Below, piece after piece: positions 1 to 12,451 of a stretch of 64,000 bases of DNA. Location of the stretch: contig JAHEYP010000013.1 of the NCBI GenBank assembly GCA_023251535.1, positions 1 through 64,000 on the forward strand, written 5' to 3'. Numbering within the stretch: the stretch's first letter is position 1; the number at the start of each line of letters is the position of its first letter. Source of the stretch: Bacteroidota bacterium. GTDB taxonomy: Bacteria > Bacteroidota > Bacteroidia > AKYH767-A > OLB10. The notes beneath the pieces were generated by a model that saw nothing but the letters and a program-made list of their open reading frames with translations, was not told the DNA's origin and searched no databases. Made by a program: the position numbers and the translations under genes.

Positions 1-2605
<2,605 letters not shown>

Positions 2606-2646
2606 CGACATCATAATTAGATGTCAAGTGTATTTTCTTTCAATAT

Positions 2647-2656
2647 GTCAAAGAAC
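2647..2656 (-). promoter_or_regulatory. boxA-like antitermination site in the rRNA spacer
   Basis: On the minus strand this reads GTTCTTTGAC. It lies between tRNA-Ala and 23S and resembles the boxA element of rRNA leaders and spacers. A second copy (GTTCTTTGAAG) sits in the 16S leader at 4583-4593. The function is inferred from position and similarity. Confidence 0.5.
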
Positions 2657-2684
2657 TTAATTCCCGAATTAAATCGGAACTCTG

Positions 2685-2758
2685 TGGAGAATAACGGATT
2701 CGAACCGTTGACCCCCTGCGTGCAAGGCAGGTGCTCTAGCCAGCTGAGCTAATTCCCC
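2685..2758 (-). tRNA. tRNA-Ala (TGC)
   Basis: The reverse complement folds as a 74-nt tRNA with acceptor strands GGGGAAT and ATTCTCC plus discriminator A, a D arm with AGCTCAGCTGG, anticodon loop CTTGCAC (anticodon TGC) and a T loop with GGTTCGAATCC. No CCA is encoded. It lies in the 16S-23S spacer, as is usual. Confidence 0.97.
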
Positions 2759-2775
2759 AAGAACGGTTATATGAG

Positions 2776-2850
2776 TAGTCCCGAGCAGATTTGAACTGCT
2801 GACCCCTACATTATCAGTGTAGTGCTCTAACCAGGCTGAGCTACGGGACT
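2776..2850 (-). tRNA. tRNA-Ile (GAT)
   Basis: The reverse complement is a 75-nt tRNA. Acceptor strands AGTCCCG and CGGGACT pair perfectly, the anticodon loop is CTGATAA (anticodon GAT), and the T arm carries GTTCAAATC. It is the first of the two spacer tRNAs in transcription order. Confidence 0.97.
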
Positions 2851-2936
2851 ATACTTGAGAACAAGTAATGCGTAGCCTCAGTGGGCCGAGGCCTACCCGA
2901 ACTCGTTTTGGGAATTCTTAATGGTAGAAGTAAAGG

Positions 2937-2950
2937 AGGAAATAATAAGC
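2937..2950 (-). other. pre-16S processing stem, 3' arm
   Basis: The plus-strand sequence AGGAAATAATAAGC just beyond the 16S 3' end is the exact 14-base reverse complement of 4562-4575 beyond the 16S 5' end. In the precursor RNA these would pair and loop out 16S, as in classical RNase III processing stems. The pairing is seen directly; the role is inferred. Confidence 0.7.
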
Positions 2951-2965
2951 AGATAATCTGCTCTA

Positions 2966-4487
<1,522 letters not shown>

Positions 4488-4542
4488 GTAAAATTTTGTT
4501 ATCTACACTAAGTAGAAATGATTTGCTCAGATTTCTTACCAT

Positions 4543-4557
4543 CCCGCCGGTGGCGGG
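4543..4557 (-). repeat. GC-rich hairpin in the rRNA leader
   Basis: Perfect six-base arms cccgcc / ggcggg with loop ggt stand out in AT-rich leader DNA. The hairpin lies between boxA and 16S, directly beside the processing stem arm. No T-run follows, so it is not an obvious terminator. It may help fold the leader. Confidence 0.45.
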
Positions 4558-4561
4558 ACAG

Positions 4562-4575
4562 GCTTATTATTTCCT
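4562..4575 (-). other. pre-16S processing stem, 5' arm
   Basis: The plus-strand sequence GCTTATTATTTCCT is the perfect complement of 2937-2950 on the other side of 16S. It is the leader arm of the predicted RNase III stem. Confidence 0.7.
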
Positions 4576-4582
4576 TCCAATC

Positions 4583-4593
4583 CTTCAAAGAAC
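4583..4593 (-). promoter_or_regulatory. boxA-like site in the 16S leader
   Basis: The minus strand reads GTTCTTTGAAG between the rrn promoters and 16S. It matches the spacer copy at 2647-2656 in GTTCTTTGA. It is probably a Nus-factor antitermination signal, by analogy with known rRNA leaders. Confidence 0.5.
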
Positions 4594-4712
4594 GTTTGCA
4601 ACATATGCGATACTCCGCATCACTCGTTTACTTGTGCTGAACTCTAGCACTATATTACTTTACTCGTTACAATCTATTTTAGAACGCTTCCCGTTATTGT
4701 TATTTGGGGGTG

Positions 4713-4744
4713 CAAAGATAAAAACTCTTTTTTTAACCACCAAA
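4713..4744 (-). promoter_or_regulatory. rrn promoter, proximal
   Basis: On the minus strand a TTTG (-33) is followed after 20 bases by TATCTTTG (-7), a perfect match to the Bacteroidetes TAnnTTTG consensus. Transcription would start about 4705, giving a leader of about 220 bases before 16S. The run GCACCCCC follows the -7 box; the distal promoter has the similar GCACTCCC. Confidence 0.8.
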
Positions 4745-4808
4745 TTTTTTTCAATCTTTTTTAGAACTTTTTTTCACAGCTCGTTTCGGATATCCGTTAA
4801 CGGGAGTG

Positions 4809-4839
4809 CAAAAGTAGTACAGCAATTCATTCTGACAAA
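4809..4839 (-). promoter_or_regulatory. rrn promoter, distal
   Basis: The minus strand shows TTTG, 19 bases, then TACTTTTG, a full match to the Bacteroidetes sigma-A consensus. It sits about 95 bases upstream of the proximal promoter, so the operon has tandem promoters as in many rrn operons. The tRNA-Gly promoter at 43648-43680 has the identical -7 box. Confidence 0.8.
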
Positions 4840-4889
4840 TAAATTCCATGAAAATATTACAAGAAATGTGTTATGCACAGATTATCAGT

Positions 4890-5400
4890 ACATTAAGTTT
4901 TAATCTTTTTTCTTTAATTCTCTCAAATCACCCCATTTTACCCCATTTCTTCTGTTTTCACTACTTCAACTTTCTCCAAAATCACCCCAAAACACCCCTT
5001 TTTAGGCCCAAAAAATCTTTACTTTCTCTTAAAGTTTTTTCAAAAAGTTGCTTTTACCCCCGCTTTTTACCCAAAATCGCCGCTTTTGAACCTCCACTTT
5101 TTTGCATTTTTCTTTTCCGGACGTCATTTCAACCTTCATTTTTTTGACTTTTCCTTATTCCGTCCCTTTTCATGACCTCGATTTTCTTGCTTTTTTCTTC
5201 ATTTCACCGTTTCCCCTGCTCTTCTTTTTTCCTTTCCTCCTGCATTTGGGTCAGTTTTTTTGCGCTATCAGCATCCGATTGTTAATGATTCGGCCTCCCT
5301 ACCCTTCTTTTATGCGCCCGACTTCGGTACTTTCGTCACTAATTCATCTCAAGATTTGGTCTGACCGACCATTTCTTTCTTATTTTTATTCTTCTATTAA
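4890..5400. other. non-coding pyrimidine-rich spacer
   Basis: About 500 bases between the distal rrn promoter and the ABC transporter operon consist overwhelmingly of C and T on the plus strand, in runs such as cccc and tttttt (purine-rich on the minus strand). Open frames here translate to low-complexity Phe/Pro/Ser/Leu strings and I reject them as genes. I see no RNA gene. The tract lies upstream of the rrn promoters and upstream of the gene at 5418. Confidence 0.7.
5355..5388 (+). promoter_or_regulatory. candidate promoter of the ABC transporter operon
   Basis: TTTG is followed after 22 bases by TATTTTTA, a seven-of-eight match to TAnnTTTG. Its end is 29 bases before the start codon at 5418. 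The surrounding T-richness makes chance matches likely. Confidence 0.35.
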
Positions 5401-5417
5401 GCGTTTACTATAGTATT

Positions 5418-6332
5418 ATGAGCAATATTCTTGAGGTTAAGGAGGTCACTAAGACTTATTCTTCTCACACCGCCCTCAATAATGTAAGCATTTCTGTCCC
5501 TAAAGGGGCCGTATTTGGCTTACTGGGACCAAATGGCGCCGGCAAAACGTCGCTGATCCGTATTATTAATCAGATTACTGGTCCCGATAAGGGCACGATC
5601 TTACTCGACGGACAACCCCTGAACCCTTCTCATACTTATAATATAGGCTACCTCCCTGAGGAAAGAGGCTTATATAAGAAGATGGAGGTGGGTGAACAGG
5701 CTATCTACCTGGCGCAATTAAAGGGTTTGTCGAGGGCAGAGGCCGTGAAACGCCTTAAGTTTTGGTTCGAGAAGTTCGAAATAAAAGGCTGGTGGCGTAA
5801 GAAGGTGGAAGAGCTTAGTAAAGGTATGCAGCAAAAGGTGCAGTTTATCGTTACTATAATACACGAGCCTAGCCTCCTTATATTAGATGAGCCGTTTTCA
5901 GGCTTCGACCCTATTAATGCAAACTTGATTAAGGATGAGTTGCTCGCTCTTAATAAACAAGGTACTTCTATTATTTTAAGTACGCATAGAATGGAGTCGG
6001 TAGAGGAACTTTGTACCGATATCGCGCTCATAAACCTTTCCCATAAAGTCCTGGATGGCTCTATTAGTGAAGTGCGTCGTTCCTTTAGTACAAATGAGTA
6101 TGAGGTTATCCATGATGGTGAATTAGGTGCCGCTTCTACTCTATATAGTATAAAGTCAACCGGAACTTACCACAATATGACGAAGTCGGTTATTACTCTT
6201 GGAACTAATTCGTCGAACGATGTTCTTCGCTCTATATTAACTAACACTACTATTCATTCTTTCAGAGAGCTTATCCCTTCTATGAATGAAATTTTTATTC
6301 AATCAGTTACAAATTCACGAAATCATGAATAA
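5418..6332 (+). CDS. ABC transporter ATP-binding protein (NatA-like)
   Basis: Cytoplasmic ATPase subunit that would power the membrane partner encoded next. The 304 residues show Walker A GPNGAGKTS (37-45), the NatA-type Q-loop region YLPEERGLY, signature LSKGMQQ (133-139), Walker B LLILDE (153-158), the D-loop and an H-loop STHRME. The C-terminal 80 or so residues resemble the extra domain of NatA-type ATPases (DUF4162-like). The stop overlaps the start of the permease gene by 8 bases (ATGAATAA), so the two are translationally coupled. NatA/NatB of Bacillus exports sodium; the substrate here is unknown. It is the first gene of a probable four-gene operon. Confidence 0.93.
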   Translation: MSNILEVKEVTKTYSSHTALNNVSISVPKGAVFGLLGPNGAGKTSLIRIINQITGPDKGTILLDGQPLNPSHTYNIGYLPEERGLYKKMEVGEQAIYLAQLKGLSRAEAVKRLKFWFEKFEIKGWWRKKVEELSKGMQQKVQFIVTIIHEPSLLILDEPFSGFDPINANLIKDELLALNKQGTSIILSTHRMESVEELCTDIALINLSHKVLDGSISEVRRSFSTNEYEVIHDGELGAASTLYSIKSTGTYHNMTKSVITLGTNSSNDVLRSILTNTTIHSFRELIPSMNEIFIQSVTNSRNHE

Positions 6333-7644
6333 GATATTACTCATAATACAGCGCGAATACATTACTCGTGTCCGCAAAAAGTCGTTTATCGTGATGACCA
6401 TCGTTGGTCCTTTATTGATGGCCTTATTGATGCTTGCTCCTGTGTTGATTCATAAGTTCTCTAAGGATAACCATTATAAGATTAAGGTTATTGATGAGGC
6501 TCCTAAGGTCTTTACTACGCTTATGCCGGGCAGTGAACAGTTCCAGTTTGTGAATGATACGATCTCTCTCAGCGAGGCGAAGAAGGCATTTGATCCCGAA
6601 AAGGATTATGGTATTTTATATGTACCAGCCGACTATATTAAAAATGCGGGCGGCATCGTTCTGATTACCGAGAAACAGGCTAACGTTGAGGTGAAGTCTT
6701 ATATTGAGGATGCTCTCCAGAAGCAAATCGAGAATGAAAAGTTAAAATCGAAGGGTATCGATCAGTCGACTTTGGAGTCGATTAAAACGAGTATCAATCT
6801 GAAAACGCAAACGATTGGTGGACAAAAGAGCAATACAGAACTCACTACTGCGGTTGGATTTATTGGAGGTATTCTAATTTACATGTTCATTTTCTTATAT
6901 GGCGCTCAAGTGATGAGAGGGGTAATTGAGGAAAAAACGAACCGTATTGTTGAGGTTATCATTTCTTCCGTGAAGCCTTTTGAGTTAATGATGGGAAAAA
7001 TTATTGGAGTTGCCTTGGTGGGACTTACTCAGTTCTTACTCTGGATAGTATTAACTATGACTATTTCAACTGGTGTTTCGGCGGTTTTTGCCAATAAAAT
7101 GTCGGGGGCGGAGATCGTAAAAGCTCAAACGACTGCCACGAGCGTTTCTATAGACGGACAAAGTCAGGAGAAACTTTCGAAAGATGATATGATGTCGATC
7201 TTCGAGAATATGGATTCAATCAATTTCCCTCTCATTGTAGGTTGTTTCATTTTCTATTTCTTAGGCGGATACTTATTATATAGCGCACTATTTGCAGCTA
7301 TCGGTGCGGCTGTGGATAATGAAACCGAAACCCAGCAGTTTATGCTTCCGGTTACCATTCCTTTGATATTCTCATTTGTGGTAGCTCAGTCGATTATTAC
7401 GAATCCTGATAGTCAGATGGGCTTTTGGTTCTCAATAATTCCCCTCACTTCTCCTGTAGTTATGATGGTTCGTATAGCTTTCGGTGTTCCTACTTGGGAA
7501 ATTGCTCTTTCGATGTCGCTATTAGTTGTCGGTTTCATCTTTACAACATGGATCGCAGCGAAGATTTATCGCACCGGCATCTTGCTTTACGGTAAAAAAG
7601 TGACTTATAAAGAGCTTTCAAAGTGGTTATTTTATAAGAGCTAA
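6325..7644 (+). CDS. ABC transporter permease (NatB/ABC-2 type)
   Basis: Membrane partner of the preceding ATPase, 439 residues from the ATG at 6325. An in-frame upstream start at 6286 exists but would only add 13 residues inside the previous gene, and the natural start MNKILLIIQREYITRVRKKS follows the usual NatB pattern. The layout is typical: one N-terminal membrane segment, a large extracytoplasmic domain (about residues 45-180), then a group of membrane helices beginning with GGILIYMFIFLYGAQVM and the conserved RGVIEEKTNRIVEVIISSVKP. A periplasmic loop with KMSGAEIVKAQ separates later helices. The substrate cannot be told from sequence. Confidence 0.9.
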   Translation: MNKILLIIQREYITRVRKKSFIVMTIVGPLLMALLMLAPVLIHKFSKDNHYKIKVIDEAPKVFTTLMPGSEQFQFVNDTISLSEAKKAFDPEKDYGILYVPADYIKNAGGIVLITEKQANVEVKSYIEDALQKQIENEKLKSKGIDQSTLESIKTSINLKTQTIGGQKSNTELTTAVGFIGGILIYMFIFLYGAQVMRGVIEEKTNRIVEVIISSVKPFELMMGKIIGVALVGLTQFLLWIVLTMTISTGVSAVFANKMSGAEIVKAQTTATSVSIDGQSQEKLSKDDMMSIFENMDSINFPLIVGCFIFYFLGGYLLYSALFAAIGAAVDNETETQQFMLPVTIPLIFSFVVAQSIITNPDSQMGFWFSIIPLTSPVVMMVRIAFGVPTWEIALSMSLLVVGFIFTTWIAAKIYRTGILLYGKKVTYKELSKWLFYKS

Positions 7645-7653
7645 AGAGAATAA

Positions 7654-8589
7654 ATGCATAGAGTTGCTGTAGTTGATTGCGGAACCAACACTTTTAATCT
7701 GTTGATAGCAGATATAAACGATGGGAAAATCCGTTTTCGTAAGCGTACTAAACGAGTTGTAAAGCTGGGATCGGCGGGAATTGGCAACAATTTCATCGGC
7801 GAACTTCCCTTTGAAAGGGGAATTAGTGCACTAAAAGAGTATTCCGATATCATCAAAAAAGCTAAAGTAGATGCTGTTTTGGCGGTTGCTACTTCTGCCA
7901 TTCGTGATGCTAAGAACAAAAACAGCTTCGTTAAGGCTGCAAAAAATCGCTGTGAAATCAATTTAAAATGTATAAGTGGCGAAAAAGAAGCGGCGTTAAT
8001 TACGAAAGGCGTTAATTCGGCTTTAAAAAATGACAACAAAACTTCGCTAATTCTTGATATTGGAGGAGGAAGCGTTGAGTTTATTATCTGCAAAAAGGGC
8101 AAAATTCTTTGGAAAAACAGTTATCGTTTGGGAGCTGCGCGATTGATTGAGGCATTTCCTCTGAAAAACAAGGTGTCGAAATCGGCAGAAAAGAAAACGG
8201 AAGCTCATATTAATAGTGTGATTGTTGATTTTTTTGAGGCTTTTAATCGATATAATCCCGAACAATTGATTGGAAGCAGCGGATCATTTGAAACTTTCCA
8301 GTCGATAATTTCGCTGAAAGACGGAAAACAACCGAACTATAGAAAGGAAATTCAGGTGTTAGATGTAAAAAAATACAAGATTCTTCACCAAGAATTATTG
8401 AATAGCACCTATGAAGAGCGTTTGCAGATGCCTGGAATGCTGAAGATGCGAGCAGATATGATCGCTGCGGCATCCATTATAGTTACATTTGTGCTCAAGA
8501 AAACGAAAATCAAGGACATTATTCTTTCGAATTATTCATTGAAAGAAGGAGTTTTATTCGAATATCTTCAAAAAAATAAGCTTATTTAA
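7654..8589 (+). CDS. Ppx/GppA family phosphatase
   Basis: 311-residue member of the exopolyphosphatase / pppGpp phosphohydrolase family (ASKHA ATPase fold). It shows the phosphate 1 motif VVDCGTNTFNLLIADI at the N-terminus and the glycine-rich phosphate 2 motif LILDIGGGSVEFII (about 131-144). It has the short two-domain form, lacking the C-terminal HD-type extension of Escherichia coli Ppx. Polyphosphate and (p)ppGpp are the family substrates; which applies is not clear. The gene starts 9 bases after the permease stop and ends 6 bases before the response regulator, so it is in the same operon. Confidence 0.9.
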   Translation: MHRVAVVDCGTNTFNLLIADINDGKIRFRKRTKRVVKLGSAGIGNNFIGELPFERGISALKEYSDIIKKAKVDAVLAVATSAIRDAKNKNSFVKAAKNRCEINLKCISGEKEAALITKGVNSALKNDNKTSLILDIGGGSVEFIICKKGKILWKNSYRLGAARLIEAFPLKNKVSKSAEKKTEAHINSVIVDFFEAFNRYNPEQLIGSSGSFETFQSIISLKDGKQPNYRKEIQVLDVKKYKILHQELLNSTYEERLQMPGMLKMRADMIAAASIIVTFVLKKTKIKDIILSNYSLKEGVLFEYLQKNKLI

Positions 8590-8595
8590 AATACC

Positions 8596-9753
8596 ATGGC
8601 TAAAATATTAGTAATCGACGACGAGAGAAGTATCAGAAATACGTTAAAAGAGATCCTCGAATATGAAGGACACGAAGTAAAAGATGCGCCAGATGGAGCT
8701 GAAGGATTAAAACTTGCTACCGAAGAGAAGTTCGACGTGATACTTTGTGATATTAAAATGCCAAAAATGGATGGTATTGAGGTGCTTGAAAAGGTAATTG
8801 AGCAAACTCCGGATGTTCCTTTTATTATGATTTCGGGACATGGAACGATAGAAACTGCTGTGGAAGCGATTAAAAAAGGAGCTTATGATTTTATTTCGAA
8901 GCCTCTCGACTTAAATCGCATGCTTATTACCTTAAGAAATGCAATGGATAAAGGTACTTTGGTGAAAGAAACGAAGACCTTAAAGAAGAAAATCAGTCGT
9001 TCGGGAGAGATCATTGGAGAATCAGAGCCAATTATCAAGATAAAAGAACTCATCGACAAAGTTGCACCTACCGATGCTCGCGTGATGATTACCGGAGAAA
9101 ACGGAACGGGGAAAGAGTTGGTAGCCAGAAGAATTCACGAATTAAGTTCGCGAAATGATCATCCGTTAATAGAGGTAAACTGCGCTGCAATTCCTTCAGA
9201 ACTTATTGAAAGTGAACTCTTCGGACATGAAAAAGGAGCTTTTACTTCAGCCATTAAACAACGCCTCGGGAAATTTGAACAAGCACACAACGGCACTTTA
9301 TTTCTCGATGAAATTGGTGATATGAGTTTATCGGCGCAAGCCAAAGTACTTCGCGCATTACAAGAGAATAAAATCACTCGCGTTGGTGGCGAGAAAGAAA
9401 TATCGGTGAATGTTCGCGTAATTGCGGCAACGAATAAAGACTTACAAAAAGAAATTGAAAAAGGACTTTTCAGAGAGGATTTATACCACCGATTAAGTGT
9501 TATTTTGATTCATGTTCCTTCTCTAAACGACAGAAAAAACGATATTCCATTGTTGGCGGATTACTTCGTAGAAATAGTTTGCAACGAATACAATATGCCC
9601 GTGAAAAACTACTCGGCTGATGCATATGAGGAATTGAAGGGCATCAACTGGACAGGAAACATTCGAGAGCTAAGAAATGTGGTTGAGCGATTGGTAATTT
9701 TATCAGATAAAACCATCACTGGTGCCGATGTAAAAGCTTTCGCATCGAAATAA
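8596..9753 (+). CDS. NtrC-like response regulator without DNA-binding domain
   Basis: 385 residues. The receiver domain (1-120) has acidic D8/D9, phospho-acceptor D52, S80 and K102. An AAA+ sigma-54 interaction domain (about 140-380) has Walker A GENGTGKE (167-174) and Walker B GTLFLDE (233-239). Two oddities: the sigma-54 contact loop reads GAFTSA (214-219) instead of GAFTGA, and the protein stops after the AAA+ lid (VERLVILSDKTITGADVKAF), with no Fis-type helix-turn-helix. The reading frame is intact and a terminator follows at once, so this is the natural end rather than a frameshift. No cognate histidine kinase is nearby. Confidence 0.92.
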   Translation: MAKILVIDDERSIRNTLKEILEYEGHEVKDAPDGAEGLKLATEEKFDVILCDIKMPKMDGIEVLEKVIEQTPDVPFIMISGHGTIETAVEAIKKGAYDFISKPLDLNRMLITLRNAMDKGTLVKETKTLKKKISRSGEIIGESEPIIKIKELIDKVAPTDARVMITGENGTGKELVARRIHELSSRNDHPLIEVNCAAIPSELIESELFGHEKGAFTSAIKQRLGKFEQAHNGTLFLDEIGDMSLSAQAKVLRALQENKITRVGGEKEISVNVRVIAATNKDLQKEIEKGLFREDLYHRLSVILIHVPSLNDRKNDIPLLADYFVEIVCNEYNMPVKNYSADAYEELKGINWTGNIRELRNVVERLVILSDKTITGADVKAFASK

Positions 9754-9768
9754 AAATAACAGTCTATA

Positions 9769-9808
9769 AAAAAGCCGCCCTGACGTTTGATAATCAGAGC
9801 GGCTTTTT
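9769..9808. terminator. bidirectional terminator
   Basis: Fifteen-base arms AAAAAGCCGCCCTGA / TCAGAGCGGCTTTTT have one mismatch and a 10-base loop. T-runs on both strands serve the convergent operons ending at 9753 (plus) and 9814 (minus). Confidence 0.9.
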
Positions 9809-9813
9809 AGCTT

Positions 9814-10152
9814 CTAATGGCTGTGGCCGTCCTTTTTACAACAATCTTTTAGCTTATTATAAGCTTTCGGATCTGCAGGAAGACTGTCGGCATCGTATCC
9901 TAACTTAGTAACTGCCTTTCTTAATACATCAATTGTAGTTTTTTTTGAGTCATATTGAACTGTAAGCATCTTAGAATCTACATCAAAATTTACGGATTTT
10001 ACTCCTTTTTCGAATTTCAGATTATGCTCCATGGTTTCTTTACATGATTCGCAATTACCGCTGGTTTTAATTACTGCTTTTGTTATTTGAGCATTCGCAC
10101 CGAATGATATCAGTGATAGAATGCATATCAATTTTATGAGATGATTTTTCAT
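9814..10152 (-). CDS. exported heavy-metal-associated (HMA) domain protein
   Basis: 112 residues with a signal peptide (MKNHLIKLICILSLISFGANA) and one HMA fold. The metal site is GNCESC (Cys34, Cys37), and a Cys/His tail CCKKDGHSH could add a second metal site. HMA domains of this type bind copper or similar soft metals; here it would act in the periplasm. The gene starts 7 bases after the TonB receptor stop, so the two are surely co-transcribed. This pairing points to metal uptake or sensing. The exact metal is not shown by the sequence. Confidence 0.88.
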   Translation of the reverse strand: MKNHLIKLICILSLISFGANAQITKAVIKTSGNCESCKETMEHNLKFEKGVKSVNFDVDSKMLTVQYDSKKTTIDVLRKAVTKLGYDADSLPADPKAYNKLKDCCKKDGHSH

Positions 10153-10159
10153 GGTGTTT

Positions 10160-12400
10160 TTAATTAATGGTAAGTCGAATACCTACATAAACTTTTGGTC
10201 CCATAATCGGGCCATAAATTCTAGTAGCATCAAATGTATAAGAAAACGGATCGTTAGCACTGATAATTGGGTGATGTTGCATTACATTTAATAGATTTTC
10301 ACCTCCTAAATAGGCTTCCCATTTTCTGAATTGCTTAGTAACTTGAGCTTGGAGTAAGAAATAATCGGGTGATTTCTCAATTGCATTTTCAGATGCTGGA
10401 TTATGGATATGTGCATCTGCTGCTATTGGCAAATTCTTACTTCCCTCCCACTGCAACGTAGCATCGAACTTCCAAATTTCATTCGAAGTTGCGTAGCTTA
10501 AGTTCATCAACGCTTTATTATTTGCGAGTAATGGTTTTTGCATTGACTTAACCGTTAGATAATCGGTATTAACATCATCAATTTTATACGAAAGTCGTAG
10601 GTTTAATCGATCGATGATCTCATAGGATATAGTTGTTTGCAAGCTACTAGCTGTTGAAGAACCATTTAAGTTGTAATATAGAACGGCATCTGACTGTGAA
10701 TATTGATCCATTATCAGCTGATTATTAAAGGAAGTGTAATAATAATCGACTGAAATGCTCGCTTCATGCCCTGCTAAACTCGTTTTCCCTGTGATATTTG
10801 CACCACCATTCCAAGCATCCTCCGGTTTAGGCGATTCTAAGACGATTAACTTTTTGCTACTAACGAACACGCCCATATTATCAGCATAAACGTTTGGTGT
10901 GCGATAACCTCTTCCACCTGAGACTCTTACGATTAAATTATCGGTAAAATTATACTTCAGATGCAAACGGGGAGTAAACCACCATCCATAAATATTATGA
11001 TAATCGGCGCGAGCACCAGCAATAATTCCCAATTTATGATCATCTCCACCAAAGGTATACTCAGCATATACACCGGGAACAGATTCCATTCGAGTGAAGG
11101 CTGAATCATTTAAGTTCTCGTTATAATAATCCCATTTATAATCAGCTCCCACTTTATACTTATGGTCAGTATTACCTAAGATATTGATGTAGCTATAATT
11201 GGAATAGAATGATTGCTGTTGAGCATTATAGGTTCTTAATCCGTAGAATGATTGCTGATCGTGGACTGTTCCCGACAATTGCAATCCCATTGATTTCCAA
11301 GGAGTAGCAGGGAAAACCAATCCCGTTTTAGTATATACTTCGGCACGTTTCGTAATTACTTCAAATCCGTAGGCATTAGTAGTTCCTTTGTCGACGGCCT
11401 CAATAAATTTCGACTGTCCTCCACTACGGTCTTCGTACAAAGTTTTTACTCCGATTTGTCCCTCGAGATTATTGCCGCTATGATACAAAAAGCGGTTATA
11501 CATATTATACGACTGCAGCAAAGGCTGATCGAGAAATCCGTCGTTATTATTATCGAACTTCATGCTACGATTGCTTCCATTTAGCATAAGCATATACTTC
11601 CATTTATTCGACAACTTAGTATTTGCGACGATATTAGCTTCAACTCTAGCCTCATCATCAGCAAAGATATTGAGAAAGAATGGCTTAGTAGTTTCAGGTT
11701 TTTTAAACTCGATATTAATTTGTCCCGTGAGAGCTTCATACCCATTAGCTACAGAACCAGCACCTTTAGAAATTTGGATCGACTCCATCCAAGGTCCTGG
11801 AACAAAATTCAATCCGTAAGGCACTGCCAATCCCCGTAAAGTAGGAATCGCTTCTGCCATCATTTGAGTGTAAATACCTGATAATCCGAGTAATTGGATT
11901 TCTTTAATTCCAGTAACTGCATCACCATAAGAAACGTCGACAGAAGGATTCGTCTCGAAACTTTCGGAAAGATTACAGCACGCAGCCTTTAAAAGTTCTG
12001 CTTCTCCCAAAATTTCCACCGATCGTGTTTTGAGCGTAGAGATTTCGGTGCTTTGACGTTTTCCCACCACTTGCACTTCCGTACCAAGTGCCTCCGACTC
12101 CTTTAAGGAAAATTTCACGGGAGAAAACGCGTCGTTTACTAAGAAAGTATCAGGGATTAAACCCACAAAAGAAGCGATCAACTTTACAGGCAAAGGAGAC
12201 GAAACGGCAAGAGAAAACTGTCCTGAATTATCGGTTATTGTGCCATTATTGGTACCCGATTCTACAACTGTTGCTCCTGGAAGAGAAATTGAATTCGCTC
12301 CGGAGTTAACAGAAAACACTGTCCCATGCAAGACCGTTTGAGCCAAAGAATTTAAGCTCAAAGCAGCCATCCAAAACGACAGCAAAATTATTTTTTTCAT
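10160..12400 (-). CDS. TonB-dependent receptor, metal-related
   Basis: Outer-membrane receptor of 746 residues. I choose the ATG at 12400, which gives the clear signal peptide MKKIILLSFWMAALSLNSLA; an upstream in-frame start at 12427 would only prefix MFILIKKYI. A carboxypeptidase-regulatory-like domain (about 20-110) is followed by a plug domain with the unusual Cys-Cys pair in KAACCNLSESFETNPSVDVS, then the 22-strand barrel ending in YVGIRLTIN. The receptor sits between the HMA protein and the Cys-rich small protein, a combination that suggests a copper or other transition-metal ligand. Barrel and plug assignments are family knowledge; the substrate is inferred. Confidence 0.93.
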   Translation of the reverse strand: MKKIILLSFWMAALSLNSLAQTVLHGTVFSVNSGANSISLPGATVVESGTNNGTITDNSGQFSLAVSSPLPVKLIASFVGLIPDTFLVNDAFSPVKFSLKESEALGTEVQVVGKRQSTEISTLKTRSVEILGEAELLKAACCNLSESFETNPSVDVSYGDAVTGIKEIQLLGLSGIYTQMMAEAIPTLRGLAVPYGLNFVPGPWMESIQISKGAGSVANGYEALTGQINIEFKKPETTKPFFLNIFADDEARVEANIVANTKLSNKWKYMLMLNGSNRSMKFDNNNDGFLDQPLLQSYNMYNRFLYHSGNNLEGQIGVKTLYEDRSGGQSKFIEAVDKGTTNAYGFEVITKRAEVYTKTGLVFPATPWKSMGLQLSGTVHDQQSFYGLRTYNAQQQSFYSNYSYINILGNTDHKYKVGADYKWDYYNENLNDSAFTRMESVPGVYAEYTFGGDDHKLGIIAGARADYHNIYGWWFTPRLHLKYNFTDNLIVRVSGGRGYRTPNVYADNMGVFVSSKKLIVLESPKPEDAWNGGANITGKTSLAGHEASISVDYYYTSFNNQLIMDQYSQSDAVLYYNLNGSSTASSLQTTISYEIIDRLNLRLSYKIDDVNTDYLTVKSMQKPLLANNKALMNLSYATSNEIWKFDATLQWEGSKNLPIAADAHIHNPASENAIEKSPDYFLLQAQVTKQFRKWEAYLGGENLLNVMQHHPIISANDPFSYTFDATRIYGPIMGPKVYVGIRLTIN

Positions 12401-12451
12401 GATATATTTCTTTATTAAGATAAACAATTACGAACGAACGTAAACATCATC

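Noticed and set aside
4848-5413. Two open frames of about 100 residues before the ABC operon
   Set aside because: Their residues are almost all Phe, Leu, Pro and Ser because the strand is pyrimidine-rich; no start signal or domain.
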